Below are positions 1 to 9,375 of a stretch of 64,000 bases of DNA, piece by piece. Source of the DNA: Fictibacillus nanhaiensis (GTDB lineage: Bacteria; Bacillota; Bacilli; Bacillales; Fictibacillaceae); NCBI GenBank assembly GCA_017052515.1, contig JAFHKR010000036.1:124001-188000 (forward strand), in the 5' to 3' direction. The first letter of the stretch is position 1; each line of letters begins with the position of its first letter. The position numbers and the translations under genes were made by a program. The notes under the pieces are model-generated. The model was not told where the DNA came from. It made no database searches and saw only the letters and a program-made list of their open reading frames with translations.

Positions 1-1492
1 ATGATAATTGTTTGGGGACTGACCCCTTCAGCAGTTCACGGGCGACATTGCGGCCGCTCATGATGACCATCGGGGAGCCGCCTCCGGGATGTGTTGTACC
101 TCCAGCAAAGTACAAATTACGGATGTCTTTAGAACGGTTAGAAGGGCGGAGAAAGGTGTTTTTTCGTTCGTTCGCTGATATACCATATAACGCCCCTCGG
201 AATGCCCCAAACTTACCTTGTATGTCGTGGGGGGTTATCATTTTCTCCTGAAGGATATGAGGTCGTATATGTAGACCAAATGATTCGAGGCGATCGTAAA
301 CAAGATTTTTATAACGCTCATAACTAACCGTGTCTTCTTCTTTCGTCCCAGCTTGTATAGGTGGTGCGTTAACCAATATAAAAAGGTTATCGCCCTCAGG
401 GGAGACGGATGGATCAGTCACAGATGAATTTGAAATATAGATGGTTGGGTCATCAGGATATTCTCCGTTGAATAACATTTCGAACTCCCGTTTGTAATCA
501 TTCGAGAAATACACTTGATGATGCAATAGGTTGTCTAACCGTTTGTTTAAGCCGACTAAAAGAACAAATGCAGAAATCGAAGGAGAATAACTCTCCACTT
601 TTTTATTCTTCATAGAAGGTCTGTGGCGCTCTTCTACGAGTTTAGGATACGCTTCAAGTAGATCTCCGTTCATTACGACAGCATCGAACGCCACTTCATG
701 TCCATTTGAAAGGATCAGAGATTTTGCTTCAGCTTCTGTCACGTTTATTTTTTTCACTTCTACTTCTGTATGCAAATGTACCCCTAGCTTTTCTGCTAGT
801 CGCACCATGCTTTCGGCAATTTTTACGTTGCCGCCTTTTACGTAATAAACACCTTGAATCATCTCTAGATAAGCGATCAGAGAGAATGTAGCAGGTGCTT
901 GAAAGGGCGATGATCCTATGTAGGTGGCATATCGGTTAAAGGTTTGCAGCAATAGCGGATGCTTAAAGTATTTACGATGAAAGCTGTCCATGGATTGCAG
1001 TGGTCGCACTTTTGTAAAAGCATTAAAAAGTGAAGGAGAAAGATAATCTTTCATACTCGTAAAAGTCCTAGGGAAAAATTCTTTTTCTGCTAGATGATAT
1101 AAACGGGTCACTTCTGCAAGGTAATCTGAATATCGTTGTGCCGCATAGGAATCGAGTTCCTTTAATTGATTCATCACATGATCTACATCAGTCGACATCT
1201 CAAAAACTTCCCCATTGCTGCTAACATTTCGAGTATGCGTATCTAATTTAATCCACTGAAAATAATCTCTAGGATTCTCTCCCGCATCTAGAAAGACTTC
1301 GTCAAATATTTGAGGCATCGTAATGGTGTTTGGTCCGAAATCAAACGTGTGAGTACCTAAAGATACGGGCATCAGCTTCCCGCCAAAATGCTCGTTTTTT
1401 TCATATACATGAACCTCACAACCGTTACTAGCAAGTGAGATACTTGCAGATAATCCGCCAAGGCCACCCCCGACGATTGCGATTTTTCTCAT
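1..1492 (-). CDS. CrtN/CrtP-family carotenoid oxidoreductase (partial, runs off left edge)
   Basis: FAD-dependent amine-oxidase-fold enzyme of the CrtI/CrtN/CrtP family, which desaturates or oxidises C30 carotenoids. The N-terminus has the dinucleotide-binding GGGLGGLSAS (residues 7-16) and the C-terminus the family motif GGTTHPGGGSPMVMMSG. 497 codons are visible, about the full family length (490-500), so only a few C-terminal residues are probably missing. The ATG overlaps the stop of the upstream glycosyltransferase as ATGA, which implies translational coupling. It is less like S. aureus CrtP than the paralogue at 3443-4948. It could be the desaturase (CrtN/CrtNa) or a CrtNc-type oxidase; sequence inspection alone does not decide. 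Confidence 0.85.
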   Translation of the reverse strand, partial: MRKIAIVGGGLGGLSASISLASNGCEVHVYEKNEHFGGKLMPVSLGTHTFDFGPNTITMPQIFDEVFLDAGENPRDYFQWIKLDTHTRNVSSNGEVFEMSTDVDHVMNQLKELDSYAAQRYSDYLAEVTRLYHLAEKEFFPRTFTSMKDYLSPSLFNAFTKVRPLQSMDSFHRKYFKHPLLLQTFNRYATYIGSSPFQAPATFSLIAYLEMIQGVYYVKGGNVKIAESMVRLAEKLGVHLHTEVEVKKINVTEAEAKSLILSNGHEVAFDAVVMNGDLLEAYPKLVEERHRPSMKNKKVESYSPSISAFVLLVGLNKRLDNLLHHQVYFSNDYKREFEMLFNGEYPDDPTIYISNSSVTDPSVSPEGDNLFILVNAPPIQAGTKEEDTVSYERYKNLVYDRLESFGLHIRPHILQEKMITPHDIQGKFGAFRGALYGISANERKNTFLRPSNRSKDIRNLYFAGGTTHPGGGSPMVIMSGRNVARELLKGSVPKQLS

Positions 1493-2598
1493 TGATAAGA
1501 ACGTCCTTTCCATTCGTAGCCTTGCTTTTTCAGAGCTTTCCACATAGAGGCAATCGCAAGTACGACCAACCCTATTGCAGATAGCGGCATAGTGAACGCA
1601 AGATAAGCTTTTTGTCCCGTTAATAGGTCGACGTATGCCTTTTGAATGACTGTAATGAAGTAAGGAAGCAGCCATAACAGTTGTTCAGTGAATAAGCCGT
1701 ATATGAAAAAAAACAAAGGAGCTATGTAAAATCCGGTATAAAAAAGAGATAAACAAACAACAAGAAAGATAGAACGTCCGAGTCCAGGAAACAGGTTCTT
1801 CGTAAATCCGTTCCAAACTTCTTTATTGGTCGTGTACATATAACAAGAAACATAGTTCGTTACGTTAGCGAGAACAACCTTATAACGTGCTCGTTTCATG
1901 GTTTTGGCTAAGTCTACATCATCAACTAAAGAATCCTTAATGCTAGCATGACCACCAATGGCATGGTAATCCTTACTCTTAAACAACATGAACGCACCAT
2001 GTGCAGCTGTTGCTGGCGGCCATTTTGTAAAGTTTGCAAAAAGAAGCGGAAGATGAAAAAGGATAACGAAATGCTGTAAAGGTACAATCAGTTTTTCAAA
2101 AAATAAGGTCACAGGAAACTTCGGAAAACCAGATAATAGACTAGCTTCTCGCTTTTTCAATAGTGCAACGGAAGTCTCTATCGTGTTGGGATGGAGGCGA
2201 ACGTCCGCATCAATAAATAAGAGATAATCTCCGGATGCACTTTGGCTAAGCTGATGACAGGCATGGACTTTTCCGGCCCAACCAGACGGAAGCTCTTTTC
2301 CTTGTAGAACACTAAAACGGCTATCGTTATCGATGTGCTTCAACAGCAAGTTATAGGTCTCATCATCTGAATGATCATCCAATATAGTAAAAGATATAGG
2401 ACGGTGAGTCAGTCCTTTTAAAGTGCTAACAAGACCCGCTACGTTATTCTCTTCATTACGCATCGGTACAAAAACAGCAACCCTCTCTGAATGAGAAGCC
2501 CGTAAAAAGGGCTTTTTTAGAGAGGGTAAAAAGAGACTATTAAATAGGGTTGCTGCTAAAAAGAAAATGGCAGCTGCAATAAATAAGAGAACCATCAT
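1489..2598 (-). CDS. GT2-family glycosyltransferase of the carotenoid cluster
   Basis: Membrane-anchored family 2 glycosyltransferase, about 369 residues. One N-terminal hydrophobic segment precedes the catalytic domain (PMRNEENN, DDHSDD, then DAD as the metal-binding DxD), followed by DDVDLAK and two or three C-terminal membrane segments. It resembles CrtQ in architecture but is a distinct paralogue of the CrtQ encoded on the other arm. Inferred to glycosylate a carotenoid end group. The start is taken at ATG 2598, just past the upstream stop and behind AAAAGGTGATA; a GTG at 2604 is also possible. It sits in a tight four-gene operon. Confidence 0.8.
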   Translation of the reverse strand: MMVLLFIAAAIFFLAATLFNSLFLPSLKKPFLRASHSERVAVFVPMRNEENNVAGLVSTLKGLTHRPISFTILDDHSDDETYNLLLKHIDNDSRFSVLQGKELPSGWAGKVHACHQLSQSASGDYLLFIDADVRLHPNTIETSVALLKKREASLLSGFPKFPVTLFFEKLIVPLQHFVILFHLPLLFANFTKWPPATAAHGAFMLFKSKDYHAIGGHASIKDSLVDDVDLAKTMKRARYKVVLANVTNYVSCYMYTTNKEVWNGFTKNLFPGLGRSIFLVVCLSLFYTGFYIAPLFFFIYGLFTEQLLWLLPYFITVIQKAYVDLLTGQKAYLAFTMPLSAIGLVVLAIASMWKALKKQGYEWKGRSYQ

Positions 2599-2600
2599 TA

Positions 2601-3440
2601 TCACCTTTTCCCCGGGCTGTAAGCTATACTGCGATTTAGAGAAAGTGGTTTATTGTTTATACGATATAAACTCAACAAGATGATACTAGCGAAAGTCACA
2701 CCGATTGAGGCTAGATACAGCTCTGATGTTAATCCTAGTACGACAAACATGCTCGTGACCATCAAAAACACAGCGACCGTACGAGAATGCCAATAAGGAT
2801 GCTGAGTGGTTGTCGTTTCTTTCGTAATATTCAATCCTGTAACTAAAGTGATATGAAAGAAACTAGCTAAAAGAAACCAGCCAACAAAGTTTTGCAATGG
2901 TATTCCATAATATATACCTGTTCCATCCCAGAACCAGTAACCTTTAACAAGGTAAGCGACAGGATCAATTATTCCATCCATGACAACAGCGATCAGACCA
3001 CCTGTAAGAACATAGAGTGGTATTTTTATAGCTGTTTGACCTTTAAATGGTTTAACGATTCCACCAGCGATCGCATGAGAGACAGCGATAATCATCACCC
3101 ACGCGAATCCGATGGCAACTGGTACGCCTAACCATTGTAGACCGAGCTGATCGCTATAATTATAGTGTCCAAAAATCAGCCCAGTCTTGACTCCGATACT
3201 CTCTGCTACGATACTTCCAAACAGAACGAATAAAGTAAAGCTAGCGCCAAAGTTACCGTATGTTCGATAAAAGTAGAATCCTCCAAGAACACCGCATGCA
3301 ATTAAAAACACACTGTTTGCCCACTCAAGAGCAGGAGGGAGAATATCAAAAACAAGAAGTATTAATCCTACGCTATACCAAAAGATAAAGAACCGAAAAA
3401 GTACTTTATCGATGGTGCCATGCTGCTGTGCTGTGTGCAA
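2601..3440 (-). CDS. CruF-like carotenoid biosynthesis membrane protein (Caroten_synth/DUF422)
   Basis: Polytopic protein of 279 residues with about seven membrane segments. It matches the Caroten_synth family (CruF/CrtF-like carotenoid 1,2-hydratases); characteristic stretches are GLIFGHYNYSDQLG, GVPVAIGFAWVMI and DGIIDPVAYL. Known relatives hydrate acyclic carotenoid ends; substrate and reaction here are inferred. The start is TTG at 3440 because no in-frame ATG lies nearby; it follows the crtP stop by 2 bp, with AAAGGAG upstream. The stop lies at the start of the next gene. A hydratase-like gene inside a staphyloxanthin-type cluster is uncommon. Confidence 0.78.
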   Translation of the reverse strand: MHTAQQHGTIDKVLFRFFIFWYSVGLILLVFDILPPALEWANSVFLIACGVLGGFYFYRTYGNFGASFTLFVLFGSIVAESIGVKTGLIFGHYNYSDQLGLQWLGVPVAIGFAWVMIIAVSHAIAGGIVKPFKGQTAIKIPLYVLTGGLIAVVMDGIIDPVAYLVKGYWFWDGTGIYYGIPLQNFVGWFLLASFFHITLVTGLNITKETTTTQHPYWHSRTVAVFLMVTSMFVVLGLTSELYLASIGVTFASIILLSLYRINNKPLSLNRSIAYSPGKR

Positions 3441-3442
3441 TA

Positions 3443-4948
3443 TTACCCGATCTCCTTTGAAACATTTTTTAAATCTTCACCTATTAAATCGGCTGTGAGC
3501 TGTCCTGATAGAGTTACCATTGGAACGCCGCCGCCAGGGTGAGTAGAGCCTCCAACAAAATACAGGTTGTTAAATTGGTTGCTTCTGCTTGGAATCTTAA
3601 ATCCACCGTTCATCTTACGGTCTGTTCGTATACCGTAGATGGAGCCTCCGTTCGGTCCATATAGTTCTTTTAATGTGTCTGGTGTAAACGTGTAATCCCA
3701 TTCAACGTGCTGGCGCAGGTCTTTAGCTCCCATTCGCTCAAGTTTGTTCAAGACGAGCTCACGATAGCTCTCAAGATTACTTTCCCACGTTTCGCCTTCT
3801 TTAAGAGGAGGTACGTGTGTGAGGACGAACCAGTTGTCTTTTCCTTCTGGTGCCTGCGTCGGATCCGTTTTTGATGAGATTCCCACATAGACTGTAGGGT
3901 CATCTGCAAGAATACCAGTGTTAAAGATTTGATCAAATTCTCTTTCCCCACTTTGAGAGAAGAAGAAGTTGTGATGCGCAAACTCATCGTACTTTTTATC
4001 AACGCCAAGTAATAAGACAAGGCCAGAAACAGTAGGCTCATATTTACTGAGATCGTCAGCTGCTTTTTTAGCTTGAGGATGGTTGGAAAGAAGCGTCTTA
4101 TAGGCTGGGATCGCTTCTAAGTTTGAAACAACGATATCTGCATACAGCTCTTCGCCGTTCTCAAGTTTTACCCCTTTAGCCGTATTACCCTCTGTTAAAA
4201 TTCCAACTACTCTTTGATTCGTTCGAACATCAACGTTATATTCGTTTAAAACACTTAAGATCGATTCAGCAATCTTGTACATTCCGCCTTCCACATAATA
4301 GATACCAAGGCCAAGCTGCACGTGAATCAGCTGAGAAAGAACGGCAGGTGCCTGATAAGGGGAGGAACCGATATACATGATGAAGAAATTAAATAGTTGT
4401 TGAAGGTGTTTGTCTTTAATGAACTTTTTCGTTGCTTGATCCATTGATTTCACAGGATCCATGGCAAGAAGTTCTTTGAAGCTGTGAAGAGTACGCAGAT
4501 CGTTCAATCCGGATAAACTTTTCTTATAAAAACTCTTCATGCTCAGTTCGTACATTTGGCTGCAATAATCCAGATACTTAAAGAATGAAGCTGCATCTTG
4601 TGGATTCACTTTACTGATTTCTTTTAGCATCTCTGGCAGGTCGCTCGTCACATCAATCACTGTGCCATCTTCAAAAAAAGTTCTCCACTGTGGCTCGATA
4701 CGCTGGATGTTTATGTAATCGTGTATGTTCTTTCCAGCCGATTCGAAAAGTTGTTCGAGCACCCAAGGCATTGTTAAGATGGATGGACCTGTATCAAAGG
4801 TATAACCTTTTCCAGAACGCTGATTTAGTTTACCGCCAATACGTTCATTCTTTTCGAGTACAGTTACTTCGTGTCCATCAGCTGCCAATCGAAGAGCTGC
4901 TGACAGGCCTCCAAGTCCGCCGCCTACAACTAATACTTTTTTCTTCAT
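3443..4948 (-). CDS. crtP: 4,4'-diaponeurosporene oxygenase, CrtP-like
   Basis: FAD-dependent oxidase of 501 residues that in staphylococci converts the terminal methyl of 4,4'-diaponeurosporene to the aldehyde. N-terminal GGGLGGLSAALRLA and C-terminal FVGGSTHPGGGVPMVTLSGQ. Several blocks (FDTGPSILTMPW, QWRTFFEDGT, MYIGSSPYQAPAVLS) match S. aureus CrtP more closely than CrtN as recalled. The ATG at 4948 lies 6 nt after AGGAGG; a TTG one codon upstream is also in frame. First gene of the minus-strand carotenoid operon, with a promoter candidate at 5025-5052. Confidence 0.85.
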   Translation of the reverse strand: MKKKVLVVGGGLGGLSAALRLAADGHEVTVLEKNERIGGKLNQRSGKGYTFDTGPSILTMPWVLEQLFESAGKNIHDYINIQRIEPQWRTFFEDGTVIDVTSDLPEMLKEISKVNPQDAASFFKYLDYCSQMYELSMKSFYKKSLSGLNDLRTLHSFKELLAMDPVKSMDQATKKFIKDKHLQQLFNFFIMYIGSSPYQAPAVLSQLIHVQLGLGIYYVEGGMYKIAESILSVLNEYNVDVRTNQRVVGILTEGNTAKGVKLENGEELYADIVVSNLEAIPAYKTLLSNHPQAKKAADDLSKYEPTVSGLVLLLGVDKKYDEFAHHNFFFSQSGEREFDQIFNTGILADDPTVYVGISSKTDPTQAPEGKDNWFVLTHVPPLKEGETWESNLESYRELVLNKLERMGAKDLRQHVEWDYTFTPDTLKELYGPNGGSIYGIRTDRKMNGGFKIPSRSNQFNNLYFVGGSTHPGGGVPMVTLSGQLTADLIGEDLKNVSKEIG

Positions 4949-5024
4949 CAAAATCCTCCTCGGTATTGGGAATGAAAGGGTAAGGGTGTTTCTTAGCTGT
5001 TGCTGTACGACTGTTCCTCTGTAT

Positions 5025-5052
5025 TGTATAGTTTATGTACAACCATTGTAAA
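5025..5052 (-). promoter_or_regulatory. Candidate sigma-A promoter for the crtP arm
   Basis: On the minus strand TTTACA (5052-5047), a 16-bp spacer and TATACA (5030-5025). It lies about 80 bp upstream of the crtP start. Pattern match only. Confidence 0.45.
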
Positions 5053-5097
5053 ATTATTGAACGCTTTTTCAACATATTCAAAAAGTGATTCTTTATT

Positions 5098-5114
5098 TTC
5101 AGTTCTTGACTGAA
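5098..5114. promoter_or_regulatory. Inverted repeat in the divergent carotenoid intergenic region
   Basis: TTCAGT-TCTTG-ACTGAA is a perfect 6-bp inverted repeat directly before an AT-rich TATATAAAT on the plus strand, about 90 bp upstream of crtQ. It could be an operator for the crtQ arm. No binding protein is identified. Confidence 0.3.
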
Positions 5115-5206
5115 TATATAAATTCCTCTTTTTTTAAGAATTGTTTGAAAAAAGAATACAAAGCCAAAGCTGTAATTATAACTTTTTTCTAAAGGAGACA
5201 GTCGAC

Positions 5207-6310
5207 ATGTTTTCTACCCTTTTGTATCTATCAATCATGTGGCTTTGTGGATGGTTCATGCTATGGAATATTCGCACGCTAAGTGCTAGAGGTCCTCATG
5301 AACCACATTCAGTTTCAGTTATTATTCCCGCAAGGAATGAGGAAGCAAACTTAAAAAATTTATTGCCGACGCTGAGGAACCAAAGTATAAAGCTTCATGA
5401 AGTGATTGTTGTTAACGATGATTCTGAGGATCGAACAGAAGAAGTCGCCAGGGAGTTCGGTGTTACTGTTGTAAAACCAGAACGACTTCCAATCGGTTGG
5501 CTAGGAAAACCATGGGCATGCTGGAATGGAGCCAAACATGCGACAGGCTCTTTATTGTTATTTTTGGATGCCGATCTAGAAATAGAGAGTGATGGGATTG
5601 AACGCTTGTGCGGTGAATGGGAAAGAAACGGGGGATTGATCAGTGTCCAACCGTTTCATCAGATGAAGAGTACACATGAAAAATTATCTTCTATGTTTAA
5701 CATAATCGTAATGGCGGCCATGCAATGCTTTACGGTATTTCGAAAAAAACCTGCTGGAGCATTTGGTCCGTGTCTTATGATCGACCGAGAAACGTATACA
5801 GAGATAGGTGGTCATGAAGGGATTAGGCATCAAGTTCTTGAACATATGGAAATGGGAAGAGTAGCATTGAGTAAGGGTATAAACGTTACTTGTTTCTCAG
5901 GACATAAGGCGGTCTACTTTCGGATGTATGCAGACGGCTTTTCAGCATTATTTTTCGGATGGTGTAAAAGTTTCGCGCTCGGTTCAGCGAAAACGCCATT
6001 CATGCCCTTAGTGTTGACGGTGGCATGGATTACTGGGGGGATAAGTCTTGCTATCCAACTTCCTTTCTTAATGGTTCAAGATGTAAGTGAAATGGTGGTA
6101 TGGGGGATCTTTTATCTGCTTTATGCCATTCAGATCAAGACCTTGATGAAAAAGATTGGTACGAATACATTTCTTTCCGCTTTATCGCACCCGGTGCATT
6201 TCTTTTTCTTTTCTGTGGTGTACATCTGGTCTTTTATTTTGAGTGTGGTCAAAAAAGAAGTAAAGTGGAAGGGTAGAGAAATTTCGGTTTCTGAAAAAGG
6301 GGATGCATAA
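5207..6310 (+). CDS. crtQ: Diaponeurosporenoate glycosyltransferase, CrtQ-like
   Basis: GT2-family glycosyltransferase of 367 residues, the enzyme that esterifies glucose to 4,4'-diaponeurosporenoate in staphyloxanthin synthesis. The N-terminal membrane segment is followed by IIPARNEEANL, VNDDSED, FLDADLE (DxD), AFGPCLMI, GGHEGIRH, and a C-terminal membrane region ending KWKGREISVS. These blocks line up with S. aureus CrtQ, including LSVQPFH and the KWKGR tail. The start is the ATG behind AAAGGAGACAGTCGAC; an upstream ATG at 5141 lacks an RBS. crtO follows with no gap. Confidence 0.87.
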   Translation: MFSTLLYLSIMWLCGWFMLWNIRTLSARGPHEPHSVSVIIPARNEEANLKNLLPTLRNQSIKLHEVIVVNDDSEDRTEEVAREFGVTVVKPERLPIGWLGKPWACWNGAKHATGSLLLFLDADLEIESDGIERLCGEWERNGGLISVQPFHQMKSTHEKLSSMFNIIVMAAMQCFTVFRKKPAGAFGPCLMIDRETYTEIGGHEGIRHQVLEHMEMGRVALSKGINVTCFSGHKAVYFRMYADGFSALFFGWCKSFALGSAKTPFMPLVLTVAWITGGISLAIQLPFLMVQDVSEMVVWGIFYLLYAIQIKTLMKKIGTNTFLSALSHPVHFFFFSVVYIWSFILSVVKKEVKWKGREISVSEKGDA

Positions 6311-6856
6311 ATGCTGATAGAACTTTCTCCGTTTTGGACGGTAGTGATCAATATACTTGCTTGGCTCATCTTTCATTTATTCGTGGCTTATATCATACAT
6401 CAAATCCCTTTCTCTAACTTCACAAAAGAAAGCAGATGGGACTCACCTTTTGGTTGGGAAAACGGTGGGGCATGTTATGAAAAAATAGGAATACGCAAAT
6501 GGAAAACCATCGTGCCGGACGGTGGTGATTTTTATAAGGGAGGATTCGCGAAGAAAACATTAGAAGGGGATTCTCTAGAGTATCTAGCACGTTTCTTAGC
6601 AGAAACACGTCGTGCGGAATTAACGCATTGGCTTTCAATGCCACCTGCTTTATTGTTTTTCTTGTGGAATCCTGTTTGGATCGGCAACATCATGATTTTG
6701 TATGCCGTTCTGTTTAATCTTCCCTTTATCTTTATCCAGAGATATAACAGGTTCAGGTTGATTCGAATCCTGAATCTGAAGAATAAGACACTTGAACGAA
6801 AGAGGAGGAACGTTGTTGGATATTTCGAAGGACCTTACGGAAAAGCGGAAAACTGA
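6311..6856 (+). CDS. crtO: Glycosyl-diaponeurosporenoate acyltransferase, CrtO-like
   Basis: Membrane protein of 181 residues matching CrtO (165 residues in S. aureus), which adds a fatty acid to the sugar of glycosylated diaponeurosporenoate. The diagnostic core is IRKWKTIVPDGG, ETRRAELTHWLS and IQRYNRFRLIRIL. Hydrophobic helices lie at the N-terminus and around residues 105-145. It starts immediately after the crtQ stop, and its last ~40 bp overlap the start of fni, so the arm is one translationally coupled unit. Confidence 0.87.
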   Translation: MLIELSPFWTVVINILAWLIFHLFVAYIIHQIPFSNFTKESRWDSPFGWENGGACYEKIGIRKWKTIVPDGGDFYKGGFAKKTLEGDSLEYLARFLAETRRAELTHWLSMPPALLFFLWNPVWIGNIMILYAVLFNLPFIFIQRYNRFRLIRILNLKNKTLERKRRNVVGYFEGPYGKAEN

Positions 6857-7859
6857 ACATATCAGAATTAGTTTGAACGAAGATGTTGAAGGTAAGAACA
6901 TTACAACAGGACTTGAAAACTATCGTTTCATCCCAAACGCATTGCCTGAGTTATCATTTGAAGAAATCTCACTATCAACCACATTTTTAAATAAAGAGAT
7001 GCGTACGCCCTTTTTAATATCTTCGATGACAGGCGGAACAGAAACGGCTTATCAAATTAATCAACAGTTAGCTCTGGCCGCTCAAGAAAAAGGATGGGCC
7101 ATCGGACTTGGTTCAATGAGAGCTGCAGTAGAGAATGAGGATCTTGCTTATACGTTTCAGATCCGAAAGTATGCTCCTGATATTCCAATCATCGCGAACA
7201 TTGGAGCGGTTCAGCTCAATTATGATTTTGGAATCAATCAGTGTAGACAGGCGGTTGAGATGGCAGAAGCTGATATGCTCGTTCTTCACTTAAATACGTT
7301 ACAAGAAGTGTTCCAGCCAGAAGGCGATACGAACTTCTCTCATTTGCTTTCAAAGATAGAAGAAATCGCAAATTCTCTTCATGTGCCAGTCGGTGTTAAA
7401 GAAGTAGGAATGGGAATCGACGAAAAAACAGCGGACCGTCTTACATCAGCGGGGATCCAATTCATCGATGTAGCGGGTGCCGGTGGAACGTCATGGATAC
7501 AAGTAGAGAGCTATCGTTCGAACAATAACATCCGGAAGGAAGCTGCGGAAGCTTTTCTAGACTGGGGACTGCCGACTGCTGAAAGCATTCTTGCCGTTAG
7601 AAAAAACAATTTTGATATTCCGTTAATCGCAAGTGGAGGTCTAAAAAACGGGGTTGATGCTGCAAAAACGATTGCACTTGGTGCGAATCTTGCTGGCTTT
7701 GGTAGATTGCTTCTTCCATCAGCTGTAGAAAAGGACGTTCAAGCTCTGTTCTTACAGATGGAACGAATTGAATTTGAGATGCGTGCAGCCATGTTTGGAA
7801 TCGGTGCTGGTCATATCGAAGAACTATCACATTCAGAAAGACTTGTTAAGAAGATATAA
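6816..7859 (+). CDS. fni: Type 2 isopentenyl-diphosphate isomerase (FMN-dependent)
   Basis: Converts IPP to DMAPP, feeding the C30 carotenoid pathway. A TIM-barrel FMN enzyme of 347 residues. Seen: RKTEHI near the N-terminus, SSMTGGT, GLGSMRAA, NIGAVQL, GVKEVGMG, DVAGAGGTSW and a C-terminal ASGGLKNGVDAAK phosphate-binding loop. The start is chosen as TTG 6816, 7 nt after AGGAGG (6803-6808); the TTG at 6813 is the alternative and would change one residue. It overlaps the end of crtO. A bidirectional terminator follows at 7861. Confidence 0.93.
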   Translation: MDISKDLTEKRKTEHIRISLNEDVEGKNITTGLENYRFIPNALPELSFEEISLSTTFLNKEMRTPFLISSMTGGTETAYQINQQLALAAQEKGWAIGLGSMRAAVENEDLAYTFQIRKYAPDIPIIANIGAVQLNYDFGINQCRQAVEMAEADMLVLHLNTLQEVFQPEGDTNFSHLLSKIEEIANSLHVPVGVKEVGMGIDEKTADRLTSAGIQFIDVAGAGGTSWIQVESYRSNNNIRKEAAEAFLDWGLPTAESILAVRKNNFDIPLIASGGLKNGVDAAKTIALGANLAGFGRLLLPSAVEKDVQALFLQMERIEFEMRAAMFGIGAGHIEELSHSERLVKKI

Positions 7860-7860
7860 A

Positions 7861-7890
7861 AAAAGCGCTCCTGTAGTCAGGAACGCTTTT
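7861..7890. terminator. Bidirectional terminator between fni and putP
   Basis: Stem AAAAGCG-C-TCCTG / CAGGA-A-CGCTTTT with loop TAGT. A-rich and T-rich arms on both sides serve the two convergent genes. Confidence 0.8.
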
Positions 7891-7899
7891 CGTTTACCA

Positions 7900-9375
7900 T
7901 TATTTTAGTTCATCAAGTGTCTCTTCCATGTCATCAAATTGGTTTTGAACCTTTTTAGATGGATTTTTCGTTAATGCACTTACAATAAGAATGGCGATTA
8001 AGCTTAAGAAGAATCCAGGAATCATCTCATACACTTGTTCTTTAAGGTCTGGGAACTGTACCCATGTAAGAACTGTAACAGCACCAACGATGATACCTGC
8101 TAAAGCACCCCACTTCGTCATCTTCTTCCAGAATAGACTCAATAGAATAAGTGGTCCGAACGCTGAACCGAATCCTGCCCATGCGTAACCAACAAGGCTA
8201 AGAATGGTATCACTAGGGTTTAGTGATAACAATACAGCGATTACAGCTACAATAAGTACTGCAATACGGCCGATCATAACAAGTTCCTTCTGAGATGCAT
8301 CTTTCTTTAAGAATTGCTTATAAAAGTCTTCTGTTACAGAAGAGGATGTAACTAACAACTGAGAAGAAATCGTACTCATGATTGCAGCAAGTATTGCAGC
8401 TAATAAGAAACCAGTAATTAACGGATGGAACAACAGGTTTGCAAATTCGATAAATACGGTTTCAGGGTCGGCAAGTTCTCTTCCTTCTCTAGCAAACCAA
8501 GCAACACCAATCAATCCTGTGAGAGATGCACCGATAAGAGAGATAATCATCCAGCTCATACCGATTCTTCTTGCTGTTTTAATATCTTTTACAGATGTGA
8601 TCGCCATAAAACGAACAATGATATGTGGTTGTCCAAAGTAACCGAGTCCCCAAGCTAAAAACGATATCAACCCAAGAGTTGTCAATCCTTTTGTTGCTTG
8701 AAGAAGGGATGGGTCAACCCCGCGAACTGTATCGATAACTGTTTGCGTGTCACCGATATCAGTAAACGCAACGATAGGCACTAAGATCAATGCGACAAAC
8801 ATGATACAGCCTTGAACAAAATCCGTCCAACTTACTGCAAGGAATCCTCCAAATAGTGTATAAGCTACAACTACCCCAACCGTAATCAGCATACCAGTTA
8901 GATAAGTTGTACCGAATGCACTTTCAAACAGTTTACCACCAGAAACAAGTCCAGCAGATGCATAAAGTGTAAAGAAGATAATGATTACAAGTCCAGAAAC
9001 GATACGTAGAATTTTTTGTGTATCGTTAAAACGATTTTCAAGGTAATCAGGAATGGTAATAGAATCATCTGCAACTTCTGTGTACGTACGAAGTCGAGGT
9101 GCTACAAGGATGTAGTTAAGATAAGCACCGATCGCGAGTCCTACAGAGATCCAAATAGAACTGATCCCGTCCGTGAACATCGCACCTGGAATACCCATCA
9201 TCATCCAACCACTCATGTCTGATGCTCCGGCTGATAGTGCAGTAACAGCAGGACCTAATCCTCTTCCACCCAACATGTAGTCATTTAGATCAGATGTTTT
9301 TTTGTAAGCCCAGTATCCGATATAAAGCATACCGGCCATGTAAATAACTAAAGAAATAATAACTCCTGTTTGCAT
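7900..9375 (-). CDS. putP: Sodium/proline symporter PutP
   Basis: Na+-coupled proline uptake protein of the SSS family, 491 residues from the chosen start and about 13 membrane segments. Characteristic stretches are YMLGGRGLGPAVTALSAGAS, DMSGWMMMGIPGA, LAWGLGYFGQPHIIVRFMA and ILAAIMSTISSQLLVTSS. The start is the ATG at 9375 (MQTGVIISL) behind AAGGAGAG, matching the usual N-terminus; the reading frame stays open to 9489, but that extension has no RBS and is not conserved-looking. It is alone in its unit, with a long 5' leader. Confidence 0.92.
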   Translation of the reverse strand: MQTGVIISLVIYMAGMLYIGYWAYKKTSDLNDYMLGGRGLGPAVTALSAGASDMSGWMMMGIPGAMFTDGISSIWISVGLAIGAYLNYILVAPRLRTYTEVADDSITIPDYLENRFNDTQKILRIVSGLVIIIFFTLYASAGLVSGGKLFESAFGTTYLTGMLITVGVVVAYTLFGGFLAVSWTDFVQGCIMFVALILVPIVAFTDIGDTQTVIDTVRGVDPSLLQATKGLTTLGLISFLAWGLGYFGQPHIIVRFMAITSVKDIKTARRIGMSWMIISLIGASLTGLIGVAWFAREGRELADPETVFIEFANLLFHPLITGFLLAAILAAIMSTISSQLLVTSSSVTEDFYKQFLKKDASQKELVMIGRIAVLIVAVIAVLLSLNPSDTILSLVGYAWAGFGSAFGPLILLSLFWKKMTKWGALAGIIVGAVTVLTWVQFPDLKEQVYEMIPGFFLSLIAILIVSALTKNPSKKVQNQFDDMEETLDELK

